From the NCBI RefSeq assembly GCF_006152145.1, contig NZ_VDFV01000015.1, positions 1-64,000 of the forward strand: 64,000 nt of DNA. The letters run 5' to 3'. This stretch comes from Rubellimicrobium roseum (GTDB taxonomy: Bacteria; Pseudomonadota; Alphaproteobacteria; Rhodobacterales; Rhodobacteraceae). The translations under genes and the position numbers were made by a program. The notes under the pieces are model-generated. The model made no database searches and was not told the DNA's origin. It saw nothing but the letters and a program-made list of their open reading frames with translations. This document shows, one piece after another, positions 17,076 through 24,618 of the stretch (the first letter of the stretch is position 1; every line of letters begins with the position of its first letter).

Positions 17076-18146
17076 ATGAAGGACTACCATTCGCATATCG
17101 ACCCCGCGAAGCTCGACGCGTTTGTGGGACAGGCGGTGCAGGACATCTCGGCCGCCTATGCCGGCGTGATGGTCAGCCTGGGCGACAAGCTTGGGCTCTA
17201 CACGGCCATGGCGGGCGCCGGACCCTTGAGTTCGCGCGAGGTCGCGAGCCGGTCCGGCTGCGCGGAGCGCTACGTCCGCGAGTGGCTCGGCTCGCAGGTC
17301 GCGGGCGGCTACGTCGTCTACCACGACATCAGCGACACCTATGAGCTTCCGCCGGAGCAGGCCTTCGTGCTGGCCGATCCCGACAGCCCGGTCTTCATGC
17401 CCACGGCCTGGAACATCCCCGCTTCCATGTGGGCGGACGAGCCCAAGGCACTGGAAGCGTTTCGCACCGGCAAGGGCATTGCCTGGGGCGACCACGACGA
17501 CAGGCTCGTCTGCGGGGTCGCAGCCTTCTACCGCAACGCCTACCGCCCGAGCCTCGTGCCGCTGTGGCTGCCTTCGCTCGACGGGGTGGTCGCAAAGCTG
17601 GAGGCCGGCGCGAAGATTGCGGATGTCGGCTGCGGTCACGGGCATTCGACCCTGCTGATGGCCGAAGCCTTCCCGAGGTCGCGCTTCTGGGGATTCGACA
17701 ACCACCAGCCCTCGCTCGACGAGGCGCGGGACCATGCCGATGGGGCAGGGGTACGCAACGCCAGCTTCCATGTGGCACGGGCGGACGACTATCCGGGCGA
17801 GGGCTACGACCTCATCTGCTTCTTCGACGCCCTCCACGACATGGGCGACCCGGTGGCCGCCGCCACGCGCGCGGCCCGGAGGCTCGCGCCGGGTGGTTCG
17901 GTGATGCTGGTCGAGCCCTTCGCCAACGACCGCGTCGGGCAGAACGTCTCGCCGGTGGCGCGGATGTACTACTCCGCTTCCGCAACGGTCTGCTGCGCTC
18001 ATGCGATCTCGGACGGCGGCCACATGGTGCTCGGGGCGCAGGCGGGCGAGGCGCGCCTGCGGGAGGTGTTCCGCAAGGCCGGCTTCACGCAGTTCCGGCG
18101 GGCGTTCGAGACACCGTTCAATCTGGTGCTCGAAGCAAGGATCTGA
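17076..18146 (+). CDS. Class I SAM-dependent methyltransferase with N-terminal winged-helix domain (module 2)
   Basis: The 356-residue protein repeats the architecture of the module 1 enzyme: a winged-helix region with VASRSGCAERYVREWLGSQV and TYELPPEQAFVL (residues about 50-110), then the Rossmann domain with motif I ADVGCGHGHSTLLMAEAFP near residue 183, WGFDNHQPS after it, YDLICFFDALHDMGDP and LAPGGSVMLVEPFAND. Both paralogs share the FPRSRF segment. A histidine and cysteine cluster near TVCCAHAISDGGH may help shape the pocket. Substrate unknown. The ATG at 17076 opens the conserved sequence. A double hairpin follows the stop. Confidence 0.85.
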   Translation: MKDYHSHIDPAKLDAFVGQAVQDISAAYAGVMVSLGDKLGLYTAMAGAGPLSSREVASRSGCAERYVREWLGSQVAGGYVVYHDISDTYELPPEQAFVLADPDSPVFMPTAWNIPASMWADEPKALEAFRTGKGIAWGDHDDRLVCGVAAFYRNAYRPSLVPLWLPSLDGVVAKLEAGAKIADVGCGHGHSTLLMAEAFPRSRFWGFDNHQPSLDEARDHADGAGVRNASFHVARADDYPGEGYDLICFFDALHDMGDPVAAATRAARRLAPGGSVMLVEPFANDRVGQNVSPVARMYYSASATVCCAHAISDGGHMVLGAQAGEARLREVFRKAGFTQFRRAFETPFNLVLEARI

Positions 18147-18184
18147 ACCAAAGATCCGAGGCTGGCCCGGCCATGGCCGGCCTC
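18139..18184 (+). terminator. Two stacked hairpins after the module 2 methyltransferase gene
   Basis: GGATCT and AGATCC (18139-18157) form a small stem spanning the stop codon. Directly after it, GAGGCTGGCC pairs with GGCCGGCCTC (18158-18184, one G-U pair) around a CGGCCAT loop. Together they look like a terminator although no T tract follows. Confidence 0.5.
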
Positions 18185-18370
18185 TCCGGCGGGACCTGAA
18201 CGGCGCAAGCCCACCCGTCCATGGGTCTCCATCATGGGTCATGAGAAGCCCTCAGGGTGTTCCTCGCTCTTGATGGCGCGTGCCTCCGCGGCCCGACCTC
18301 CATTGCCACAGCGGACGATGACGCACGGAGACGGGGACAGCCTTTACCTTCAGCATCTCAGGACTCCCTC

Positions 18371-18616
18371 ATGACCACGGATCCTTGTCCGGTTCCCTCC
18401 CGCCGTTCGCCCTGGCCGTTGCTTGTGACGAACATCCCTATCCTCTTACGACTTGCTGCCGACCGCCTGGCCGAACGGATTGCCCGCCAGCACATCGAGC
18501 ATATGAACGACCACCGTCTGTATGGCCTTCGTCGCGACGAGCCGTCCGGCGCAGCCAGACCAGCCGCCGGCTCTGCCCGCCCCGCGGCATGGCTGCTGCT
18601 GGCCCGGTCCCTTTGA
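18371..18616 (+). CDS. Small protein, possibly DUF1127 (YjiS)-like
   Basis: An 81-codon frame with a basic N-terminal half and LAERIARQHIEHMNDHRLYG followed by LRRDEPSG. The second part resembles the DUF1127 core, in which a short helix is followed by a DDRLLRDIGLTRxD-type motif; here the Asp-Ile before GL is missing. CAGGA lies before the ATG. DUF1127 proteins are small arginine-rich regulators in alphaproteobacteria. The match is weak and the frame lies in a decayed region, so it may itself be eroded or spurious. Confidence 0.3.
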   Translation: MTTDPCPVPSRRSPWPLLVTNIPILLRLAADRLAERIARQHIEHMNDHRLYGLRRDEPSGAARPAAGSARPAAWLLLARSL

Positions 18617-18739
18617 TCATCGAGAGCCAATCCCATCGGAGCTGAAAAGGGATGCGGTGAGAGGGGAACCCCCGAGCGTGACCGTGAGACCAGTTCCATG
18701 CTTTTGGTCGCTTCCTTCAGACCGGCATCCTGCATGGAT

Positions 18740-19160
18740 TCAGGTTCCAAGTCGCCGCCGGTCCTGCGAACGTAATGGTCGGATGGCTGCTGTCGCTTCG
18801 GAAGGTGCCTTCCCTATGGCGTTGGCCGCTTCAAGGGTTCTGAAACGCTGGCGACAGCGCACGAGGGTTACCCCCATCCTGCCGCTGGAACATGCGGCGA
18901 GAAAGGCGACGTCGGCATAGCGTGCGGCAGTGACCACGTTGTCCGTCGGCTGCGCAGTGATCCCAAGCATCTGCTTCGCTTTTTTGATGCGGAGTGCCTG
19001 CACGTATTTCACCTACGCATCGCCCGTGGTCCTGCAGAACCTGCGGGTGAGAAGGTCCGTCTGGGGAAGCCAGCCTGCCTCGCCCTTGAAATCACAGTGG
19101 TGCATGCAATGCCGCGCAGGCGGGAGCATCGACGCCATCAGGAAGATCCTGCTTCTCGCC
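18740..19160 (-). pseudogene. Remnant of a third GlxA/AraC-type regulator
   Basis: On the minus strand, KYVQALRIKKAKQMLGITAQ followed by PTDNVVTAARYADVAF and GRMGVTLVRCRQRF (19012 down to about 18842) is recognisably the second half of an AraC helix-turn-helix pair of the GlxA type (YVQALRIEEAKQMLE ... VGYADVAFFRRLFRR ... MGVTPGRYRQRF in intact relatives). Just upstream, LLTRRFCRTTGDA ends in a stop codon exactly where the ATGxxP link should be. Several conserved residues are replaced (FFRRLFRR has become FLAACSSG). The DJ-1 part is essentially lost. Confidence 0.65.
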
Positions 19161-19228
19161 GAGGCCGGGCTGAAAGCGATCAACGGAGAACCGGGCGGGC
19201 GAACAGAGACACAAAAATCCTGACGCTC

Positions 19229-19573
19229 CCCGCCCGCAGACACTATTCCTACCCGCAACGCGCACTCCGGAGCGCTGAGCGGTCTCGCGAGATGCACCTC
19301 AAAATTGGCGGCACCGTTCTTCCGACACCTGACGCAGGGCTTCATATGGGCAGGCAGGATAGGCCGTGCCTCATAGCCCATTCGGGCCAGCGCGCGCCTC
19401 AGATGTGCACCGCCTCACGCTTCCGTCGCCGCGCCACAGCTTGGCTGGCTGGACGAGGGCGGCCAGCAGACGATGGCGTCTCGGTCTCCTGCAAGGGACC
19501 GCCCCCAAGGACCAGCCCCGTGTGCTCCCAACACGGTCTTCGCCAGATCGCGCTCGACCATGGTCATCTCCAT
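19229..19573 (-). mobile_element. IS110-family transposase remnant
   Basis: The minus strand opens with MEMTMVERDLAKTVLGAHGA, which matches the DEDD-transposase N-terminus of IS110 elements (MEITTVGLDLAKNVFQVHG in intact copies), with the first catalytic Asp kept as ERD rather than GLD. After a frame change, MGYEARPILPAHMKPCVRCR and KNGAANFEVHLARP match the GHEVRLIPPAYVKPYVKRQKNDAADAEAICEA region. The remaining two thirds are missing and both frames are broken. No insertion boundaries are discernible. Confidence 0.65.
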
Positions 19574-19692
19574 CAGAACCGCTCTCCCTTGTGGCCTGTC
19601 GGACCCAGCACGGCACACCACCAAAGCCCAGACGTTCCAAGGACGACCGCACGAGCATCTTTGGCGGCCTAGAAGGATCGGTTGAAGAGTTT

Positions 19693-20568
19693 CTACAAGT
19701 AGCTCCGAACCAAGCTTCCGGCTACGAGGCTCCAGCCATCCGCGACCACGAAGAATGCGAGCTTGAAAGGCAGGGCCACGATGGCTGGTGGGACCATCAT
19801 CATGCCCATCGACATGAGGACCGCGGCGACCACCAGATCTATGATCAGGAACGGCAGATAGATCAGGAAGCCGATCTGGAAGGCCCGCGTGAGTTCGCTC
19901 AGGAGAAAGGACGGAACGAGGACCGACAGGGGGGCGTCCGCGGGGGCGATGCCCGGGTCGAGCTGCGGGCGCAGGGCCACCAGCGCATCAAAGGTGTCCG
20001 CTGCGACACGGCCTGCCATGAAGATCCGGAACGGGGCAAGGGCGGCCGTGAACGCCTGCTCGAGCGGAAGACGCCCCTCGACGAAGGGCTGAACTCCGGT
20101 GGCCCAAGCTTCGGCGAGAACCGGCTCCATCACGAACCAGGTCAGGAACAGCGCAAGCGTCACGAGGAGCATGTTGGGTGGGGCCTGCTGCAGGCCCAAG
20201 GCTTGTCGCAGGATCGACAGAACGGTCACCACGAACGGAAAGCAGGTGACCATGATCGCCAGCCCCGGAACGAGGCTCAGAACCGTCACGAGCACCAGAA
20301 GCTGAAGCGAGCGCGTGGCCAGCGATCCGTCACCGCCCAGGTTCAGCGTCACCTCCTGCGCCACGGCAGGTCCGGCCGACATCGCCAACGCCGTCAGCAA
20401 GGCCAGCGGAACGATTCGGCACCCATCTCCTGACCGACTGCCGGTCAGGAGCGGCCAGTGCCGGGGCCCGGACCGCCGGACCGTCGCGGGTTGGCAATTC
20501 GACCATGCGGAGGAGCCGAGGCTGCCAAGTCCCGCTGTCGCAGCACCGGGGGTCTTGGTCCGGATCAT
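19693..20568 (-). CDS. fliP: Flagellar type III export protein FliP
   Basis: FliP forms the core export gate (FliP5-FliQ4-FliR1) in the flagellar basal body. The family motifs are clear: LQLLVLVTVLSLVPGLAIMV, FPFVVTVLSILRQALGLQQA, PPNMLLVTLALFLTWFVM, LLSELTRAFQIGFLIYLPFL and VLMSMGMMMVPP. The ATG at 20568 overlaps the fliN stop as ATGA, so translation is coupled. At 291 residues it is longer than usual (about 245): some 50 residues precede the predicted signal segment PLALLTALAMSAGPAVAQ. A later non-ATG start is possible but no candidate is obvious. It is the last gene of the minus-strand fliF-fliH-fliN-fliP unit. Confidence 0.93.
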   Translation of the reverse strand: MIRTKTPGAATAGLGSLGSSAWSNCQPATVRRSGPRHWPLLTGSRSGDGCRIVPLALLTALAMSAGPAVAQEVTLNLGGDGSLATRSLQLLVLVTVLSLVPGLAIMVTCFPFVVTVLSILRQALGLQQAPPNMLLVTLALFLTWFVMEPVLAEAWATGVQPFVEGRLPLEQAFTAALAPFRIFMAGRVAADTFDALVALRPQLDPGIAPADAPLSVLVPSFLLSELTRAFQIGFLIYLPFLIIDLVVAAVLMSMGMMMVPPAIVALPFKLAFFVVADGWSLVAGSLVRSYL

Positions 20569-20858
20569 GTTAGGTCGCCCTGTGGACGCGCGACCTCGGT
20601 CAGCCGCACCGCGAGCTGGCCGCCGTCGCCTCCCGGCAGTTCCTGCAGCTCACCACGGGCGATGAGGCGCTCTCCGATGTAGAGTTCCACCGGATCGTCG
20701 ATGCGCCGGTCGAGCGGCATCACGGCTCCCGGTCCCATCTTCAGCAGGTCGCGTACGAGCGGGCGAGCCCGCCCCACCGAGATCGTCACTTCGATGGGCA
20801 GGGCGCGCAACGGGTGGTCAGCCCCGAGGGGCGCGAGGGGGGAGGACGGTTCATCCAT
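20565..20858 (-). CDS. fliN: Flagellar motor switch protein FliN
   Basis: The 97-residue product is essentially one SpoA domain: HPLRALPIEVTISVGRARPL, VRDLLKMGPGAVMPLDRRID and DPVELYIGERLIARGEL, the conserved FliN core that sits at the base of the C-ring and binds FliM and FliH. The start at 20858 has AAAGG upstream and overlaps the fliH stop by 8 bases; an upstream in-frame ATG at 20882 would add eight residues. It ends in the ATGA overlap with fliP. FliM is not encoded in the window. Confidence 0.92.
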   Translation of the reverse strand: MDEPSSPLAPLGADHPLRALPIEVTISVGRARPLVRDLLKMGPGAVMPLDRRIDDPVELYIGERLIARGELQELPGGDGGQLAVRLTEVARPQGDLT

Positions 20859-21427
20859 GACGGACCTTTCCGGAGGTGGCATCGAGAAGGGTGGACAGCG
20901 CCTCGCGCAGGGCGAGAAGGCAGGCGTCGAGGTCCAGGTCCGACTCGCCCTCGCGTGAGGTGAGCCGCGCGGCCTGGAGCCCCAGCGCGGGATCGGGCCG
21001 CAGTTGCGCGGGCAGCCCCGGTGGCAGGCAGGCCCGCACGGCCCCGAGGCGTTCGGGGTGCAGGTGAATGACCAAAGGAGTCGCGCTGTCGGCGCGCGCC
21101 GCGTCGAGCAGGGCCTGCACCAGCCAGGGCGCCACGGCCTGGGCCGCGATGGCCGGCAGGAGACGGTCGATCAGCAGCTCGAACAGCGGCCGCAGCGACG
21201 CGAGGACCTGGCCACGCGCTTCGGCGTAGTTGAAGGTCATATCCTGCAGTTTGCCGGCAAGATCGGCCGACAGCCGGTCCGACCGGGTGTCGGCCTCGGC
21301 CCGTCCGGCCGCGAGGCCCTCGGCCTGTCCCGCGGCGAAGCCCTCCAGCCAGCCAGTCGGCGGACGGGCCGGGCGGCGCATCCTGAGCCAGACCCGACGA
21401 ATCGAAGGATTCGAGCACAAGCCCCAT
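20851..21427 (-). pseudogene. fliH: fliH, interrupted by a 4-base repeat frameshift
   Basis: FliH regulates the export ATPase FliI. The start ATG at 21427 lies one base after the fliF stop and reads MGLVLESFDSSGLAQDAPPG and so on to ADWLAG. The rest of the protein is in another frame, from WLEGFAAGQAEGLAAGRAEA through DLDLDACLLALREALSTLLD to the stop at 20851. The break falls at three tandem copies of CCAG on the plus strand (21345-21356); with two copies the frame is continuous (ADWLEGFAAGQAEG) and gives about 190 residues. The span, 577 bases, is 573 plus 4. Either a true mutation, a reversible slippage site or a sequence error. Confidence 0.85.
21345..21356. repeat. (CCAG)3 tetranucleotide repeat inside fliH
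   Basis: Three perfect tandem copies of CCAG (CTGG on the coding strand) mark the exact point at which the fliH frame breaks. Loss of one unit restores the reading frame. Confidence 0.9.
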
Positions 21428-21428
21428 G

Positions 21429-23009
21429 TCAGGCGCCTCCGCGCGGTGCGCTCGCCTGGGCCGGGACGCCGCGGTCGTCGAGCCACGCCTGCAGGATCTG
21501 GGCGGTTTCCTCCTGCCGTTCCTCGATCAGCCGCCGCAGCCGCGCGGCCGGGTCGGCGGCCTCGGAGCCGGGGAGGGCAGCCTCGGCGAAGTCGGCAGTC
21601 AGCAACCCGCCGGCCGGCCGCATCGGCGGAAAACCGTCCATGGCACCGTCGGGGCCCGCCAATGCCGGGACCGGCGGCAACAGGTCCGGCTCGCGCCTCG
21701 GCCGCAGGAGCGGGCGCACCACGAAAAGCCCGAGCACGATCGCCACCAGGGCGAGCAGCGCGGGACGCAGGAGCGACGCGATGTCGATCGGTCGGTCCTG
21801 TGGCGCCCCGGGCTCGCTGCCCAGGGCCGCCGGAGACTCGAACGGCATGGACTTTACGGTGATGACGTCGCCGCGCTGCGTGTCGAGGCCCACGGCCGAG
21901 GCCACGAGTTCGCTCAGCGCCGCGAGTTCCTCCTCGGGCCGGGGGGTCAGGGTGGTGACGCCGTCCGCGTCCGTGGTCGCGATGTCGTTGACGAGGACCG
22001 CCACGGTGAGCCGCCGCACGGCGCCGGGCGCGCGAAGGACCTCGCGCGAGGACTCGGACACCTCGAAATTGGTGACGCTGCGGGACGTCTCCTCCGAGGA
22101 GCGGTTTGCGCCGCCCTCCTGCGCCTTGCCGTCGGGCAGGTTCGACGCCACCGTCACGCCCGCCCCGCCCTGCTGGCCGGACGACTCGCTTTCCTCGGTC
22201 TCCGTTGAGATCGCCACCCGGCCTTCGGGATCGAAGCTGCGCTCGCTCAGGCGCTCGGTCTCGGTCACGGTTTCGACCGAGACCTCGACCACCGCGTTGC
22301 CGACGCCCACCCTGGCCTCGAGGAGCCGCTCCGCCCGCTGCGCGAGGTCCCCGGCGCGCGACTCGGGCGCCTCCTCCCGATCGGCGACGAGGCCGCGCTC
22401 CGCGTCGATCACGGCGACATCGTCCGGGGCGAGCCCGGGGACCGCCGCGGCGACGAGGTGGCGCAGCGCGTCGGCCTGATCGGGCCCCAGCGGCCCCGCG
22501 CCCGTGGTCACGGTCACCGCCGCCGTGGGCGCCTCCTCGCGACGGAACGGGCGGCTCGCGCCGGCCGAGATGTGGACCCGCGCCGTGCGGATCGTCGGCA
22601 CGGCCAGGATGGTCCGTGCGAGCTCCCCCTCCTTGGCCCGCCAGTAGGCGGCGTCGAACATCTGCGAGGTCGTCCCGAAGCCCGACAGCGAATCGAGCAG
22701 TTCGTAACCCTTGGCCGACGTCGCGGGCAGGCCCTCGGCGGCCAGCGTCACCCGTTCGAGGTCGCGAGCCGATTCGGGCACCCAGATCGCATCGCCGCGC
22801 ACCTCGTAGGGGATGCCGCGCGATTCGAGCGCGGCGACGACCTCTCCGGCGGCAGCGGGATCGAGGCCGGCATAGAGCAGGGCCATCTCGCCCGGGCCGG
22901 GACCGCGCGCCAGAAGCGCGATGGCCACGAAGGTCGCCAGCGTCGCCCCCAGCACGACGGCGCGACGGCGCCCGTCGAGCTTGCCCCAGATCGAAATCAG
23001 GTTGTCCAA
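21429..23009 (-). CDS. fliF: Flagellar MS-ring protein FliF
   Basis: The 526-residue protein builds the membrane-embedded MS ring. It has an N-terminal membrane segment (AVVLGATLATFVAIALLARG, about residues 17-36), the YscJ/FliF ring-building motifs (LLYAGLDPAAAGEVVAALE, GIPYEVRGDAIWVPES, RTARVHISAGASRPFRREE), the large periplasmic domain, a second membrane segment (LLRPALLALVAIVLGLFVVR, near 430) and a cytoplasmic tail with RLRRLIEERQEETAQILQAW that contacts FliG. Its length is close to the alphaproteobacterial norm. It heads the minus-strand operon and is divergent from fliL across a 120-base region. Confidence 0.94.
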   Translation of the reverse strand: MDNLISIWGKLDGRRRAVVLGATLATFVAIALLARGPGPGEMALLYAGLDPAAAGEVVAALESRGIPYEVRGDAIWVPESARDLERVTLAAEGLPATSAKGYELLDSLSGFGTTSQMFDAAYWRAKEGELARTILAVPTIRTARVHISAGASRPFRREEAPTAAVTVTTGAGPLGPDQADALRHLVAAAVPGLAPDDVAVIDAERGLVADREEAPESRAGDLAQRAERLLEARVGVGNAVVEVSVETVTETERLSERSFDPEGRVAISTETEESESSGQQGGAGVTVASNLPDGKAQEGGANRSSEETSRSVTNFEVSESSREVLRAPGAVRRLTVAVLVNDIATTDADGVTTLTPRPEEELAALSELVASAVGLDTQRGDVITVKSMPFESPAALGSEPGAPQDRPIDIASLLRPALLALVAIVLGLFVVRPLLRPRREPDLLPPVPALAGPDGAMDGFPPMRPAGGLLTADFAEAALPGSEAADPAARLRRLIEERQEETAQILQAWLDDRGVPAQASAPRGGA

Positions 23010-23129
23010 GAGGGATCCTCCCGCGGCCGAGGCTTCTGCCCCACATCGGCAGAATGCCGGCGCAGCCTTAAGATTCGGTTAGCTCCTCCCGGTTTATGTG
23101 AGGGCGATCGCTTCGACCGGAGAACCCGC

Positions 23130-23618
23130 ATGACCGCTGCATCCGACGCGCCCGCCCCGGACAAGCCCAAGGCGTCCCGGCTGCCCCTGATCCTCGGCCT
23201 CGTCCTGGCCCTGGTCGGGGCGGCGGGGGGCTTCGCGGCCGTGCACCTGGGGTTGCTGGGCCAGCCGCACGACGAGCCCGCCCCTGCTGCGGAGGAGGCG
23301 CACCTGCCCGAGCTGGCCCCCGCCGCCTTCGTGGTCCTGCCGCCCCTGGTGGTGAACCTCAGCGCCGAGGGCGCGCGGCGCTTCCTGCGCTTCGCCGGCC
23401 AGCTCGAGGTCGCGCCCGAGCACCTGGACGAGGTGACCGCCCTCACGCCCCGGGTGGTGGACGTGCTGAACGGCTACCTGCGCGCGCTCGAGCCGCAGGA
23501 GGTCGAGGACCCGGCCGCCCTTCTCAAGCTGCGGGCGCAGATGCTGCGGCGCGTGCAGGTCGTGGCCGGCGGGGACCGCGTGCGGGACCTCCTGGTCATG
23601 GAATTCGTCATCAACTGA
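23130..23618 (+). CDS. fliL: Flagellar basal-body-associated protein FliL
   Basis: The 162-residue protein is a single-pass inner-membrane protein: a short cytoplasmic lead, a membrane segment LPLILGLVLALVGAAGGFAA (about residues 18-37), a linker and the periplasmic FliL domain (FVVLPPLVVNLSAEGARRFL, RFAGQLEVAP, VVDVLNGYLRAL, VRDLLVMEFVIN). FliL associates with the stator and supports torque. GGAG precedes the ATG at 23130. It starts the plus-strand unit that leads to motA. Confidence 0.92.
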   Translation: MTAASDAPAPDKPKASRLPLILGLVLALVGAAGGFAAVHLGLLGQPHDEPAPAAEEAHLPELAPAAFVVLPPLVVNLSAEGARRFLRFAGQLEVAPEHLDEVTALTPRVVDVLNGYLRALEPQEVEDPAALLKLRAQMLRRVQVVAGGDRVRDLLVMEFVIN

Positions 23619-23633
23619 TTCGGGGAGAGCGAC

Positions 23634-24005
23634 GTGGAGATCCTGTCCGATCTGAGCGACATCCTCCTGGGCGCGGGCGCCCTGGGGGCGGGTTCCTACT
23701 GCCTCGTGCTGTCCCACCGCCTGCGCCGATTCACCGACCTGGAAAAGGGCGTGGGCGGGGCGGTCGCGGTCCTGTCGGCGCAGGTGGACGACCTGTCCCG
23801 CACTCTCCGCCGGGCCGAGGGGGCGGCCAAGGAGTCGGTGGTCACGCTCGCCCAGGCCTCCGAGCGGGCCGAGGCCGCGGGCCATCGGCTCGAGCTTCTC
23901 ATGGCCTCCCTGCACGACCTGCCGGAGGCGGCCGAGGACGAACCCAAGGCCCCCGCCACCCCCGTCTTCATCCGGCATCGCGGTAGCCTCGGGCGGGCGG
24001 CATGA
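23634..24005 (+). CDS. Membrane-anchored coiled-coil protein of the flagellar cluster
   Basis: The 123-residue product has one hydrophobic segment (ILLGAGALGAGSYCLVL, about residues 10-26), then a heptad-like helical region (GGAVAVLSAQVDDLSRTLRR, SVVTLAQASERAEAAGHRLE) and a flexible Pro-rich C-terminus. It starts with GTG at 23634 behind GGGGAGAG. It is not recognised as a named family, but the position between fliL and a MotE-like gene, with the next gene starting in an ATGA overlap, makes a flagellar role very likely. Confidence 0.75.
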   Translation: MEILSDLSDILLGAGALGAGSYCLVLSHRLRRFTDLEKGVGGAVAVLSAQVDDLSRTLRRAEGAAKESVVTLAQASERAEAAGHRLELLMASLHDLPEAAEDEPKAPATPVFIRHRGSLGRAA

Positions 24006-24553
24006 GCCCCCGGCGCCGACCGACCCGCCGCGTGCTGCCGGTCGTGGCCGGGATGCTCTTCCTGTCGGCCGCTGTCCGGCTTGGCGGCGGGGTGGGCGAG
24101 GTGCTGGCCGAAGCGGGCACGGCCGGCGAGCCGGCCGCCTCGGGTCAGCCCACCGCCGAGCTCCTGGCCGCCTTTCAGGCGCGGGAGGAGCGGCTGGCCG
24201 CGCGCGAGACCGCCCTGGACGCTCGCATGGAGGAGCTCGCCGCGGCCGAAGCCGAGCTGTCGGCGCAGATTGCCACCCTCGAGGAGGTCGAGGCTTCGCT
24301 GTCGGCGACGCTGGCCCTTGCGGAGACGGCGGCGCAGGAGGACGTGGCCCGGCTCGCCCGCGTCTACGAGGCCATGAAGCCGCAGGACGCGGCGGCGCTC
24401 TTCGCGGCCATGGACCCGGGCTTCTCGGCCGGCTTCCTCGCGCTCATGCGACCCGAGGCGGCCGCGGCGCTGATGACCAACCTCGACCCGCAGGCCGCCT
24501 ACGCGATCAGCGCGGTGCTCGCGGGGCGCAACGCCCGCGCTCCCACCGAATGA
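24002..24553 (+). CDS. MotE-like flagellar periplasmic protein
   Basis: A 183-residue protein: an N-terminal membrane/signal segment (VLPVVAGMLFLSAAVRLGGG), a central coiled coil rich in Ala-Glu-Leu (LLAAFQAREERLAARETALD onward), and a C-terminal MgtE_N-like four-helix part (ARVYEAMKPQDAAALFAAMD, LMRPEAAAALMTNLDPQ). This is the layout of MotE, the rhizobial chaperone of the stator-associated protein MotC. It overlaps the previous gene as ATGA and is followed by motA after 65 bases. Confidence 0.78.
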   Translation: MSPRRRPTRRVLPVVAGMLFLSAAVRLGGGVGEVLAEAGTAGEPAASGQPTAELLAAFQAREERLAARETALDARMEELAAAEAELSAQIATLEEVEASLSATLALAETAAQEDVARLARVYEAMKPQDAAALFAAMDPGFSAGFLALMRPEAAAALMTNLDPQAAYAISAVLAGRNARAPTE

Positions 24554-24618
24554 GGCCGGCGTTCCGGAAATATTAACCTCCGCCTGCCAGGATCGGACCA
24601 GGAGACGAGGGATTCGGC

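Noticed and set aside
20851-23046. A 731-codon open frame through fliF and fliH
   Set aside because: Only its last 180 codons (the displaced fliH frame) look like protein; the rest is out of frame with the clear fliF sequence and is Arg/Gly-rich shadow.
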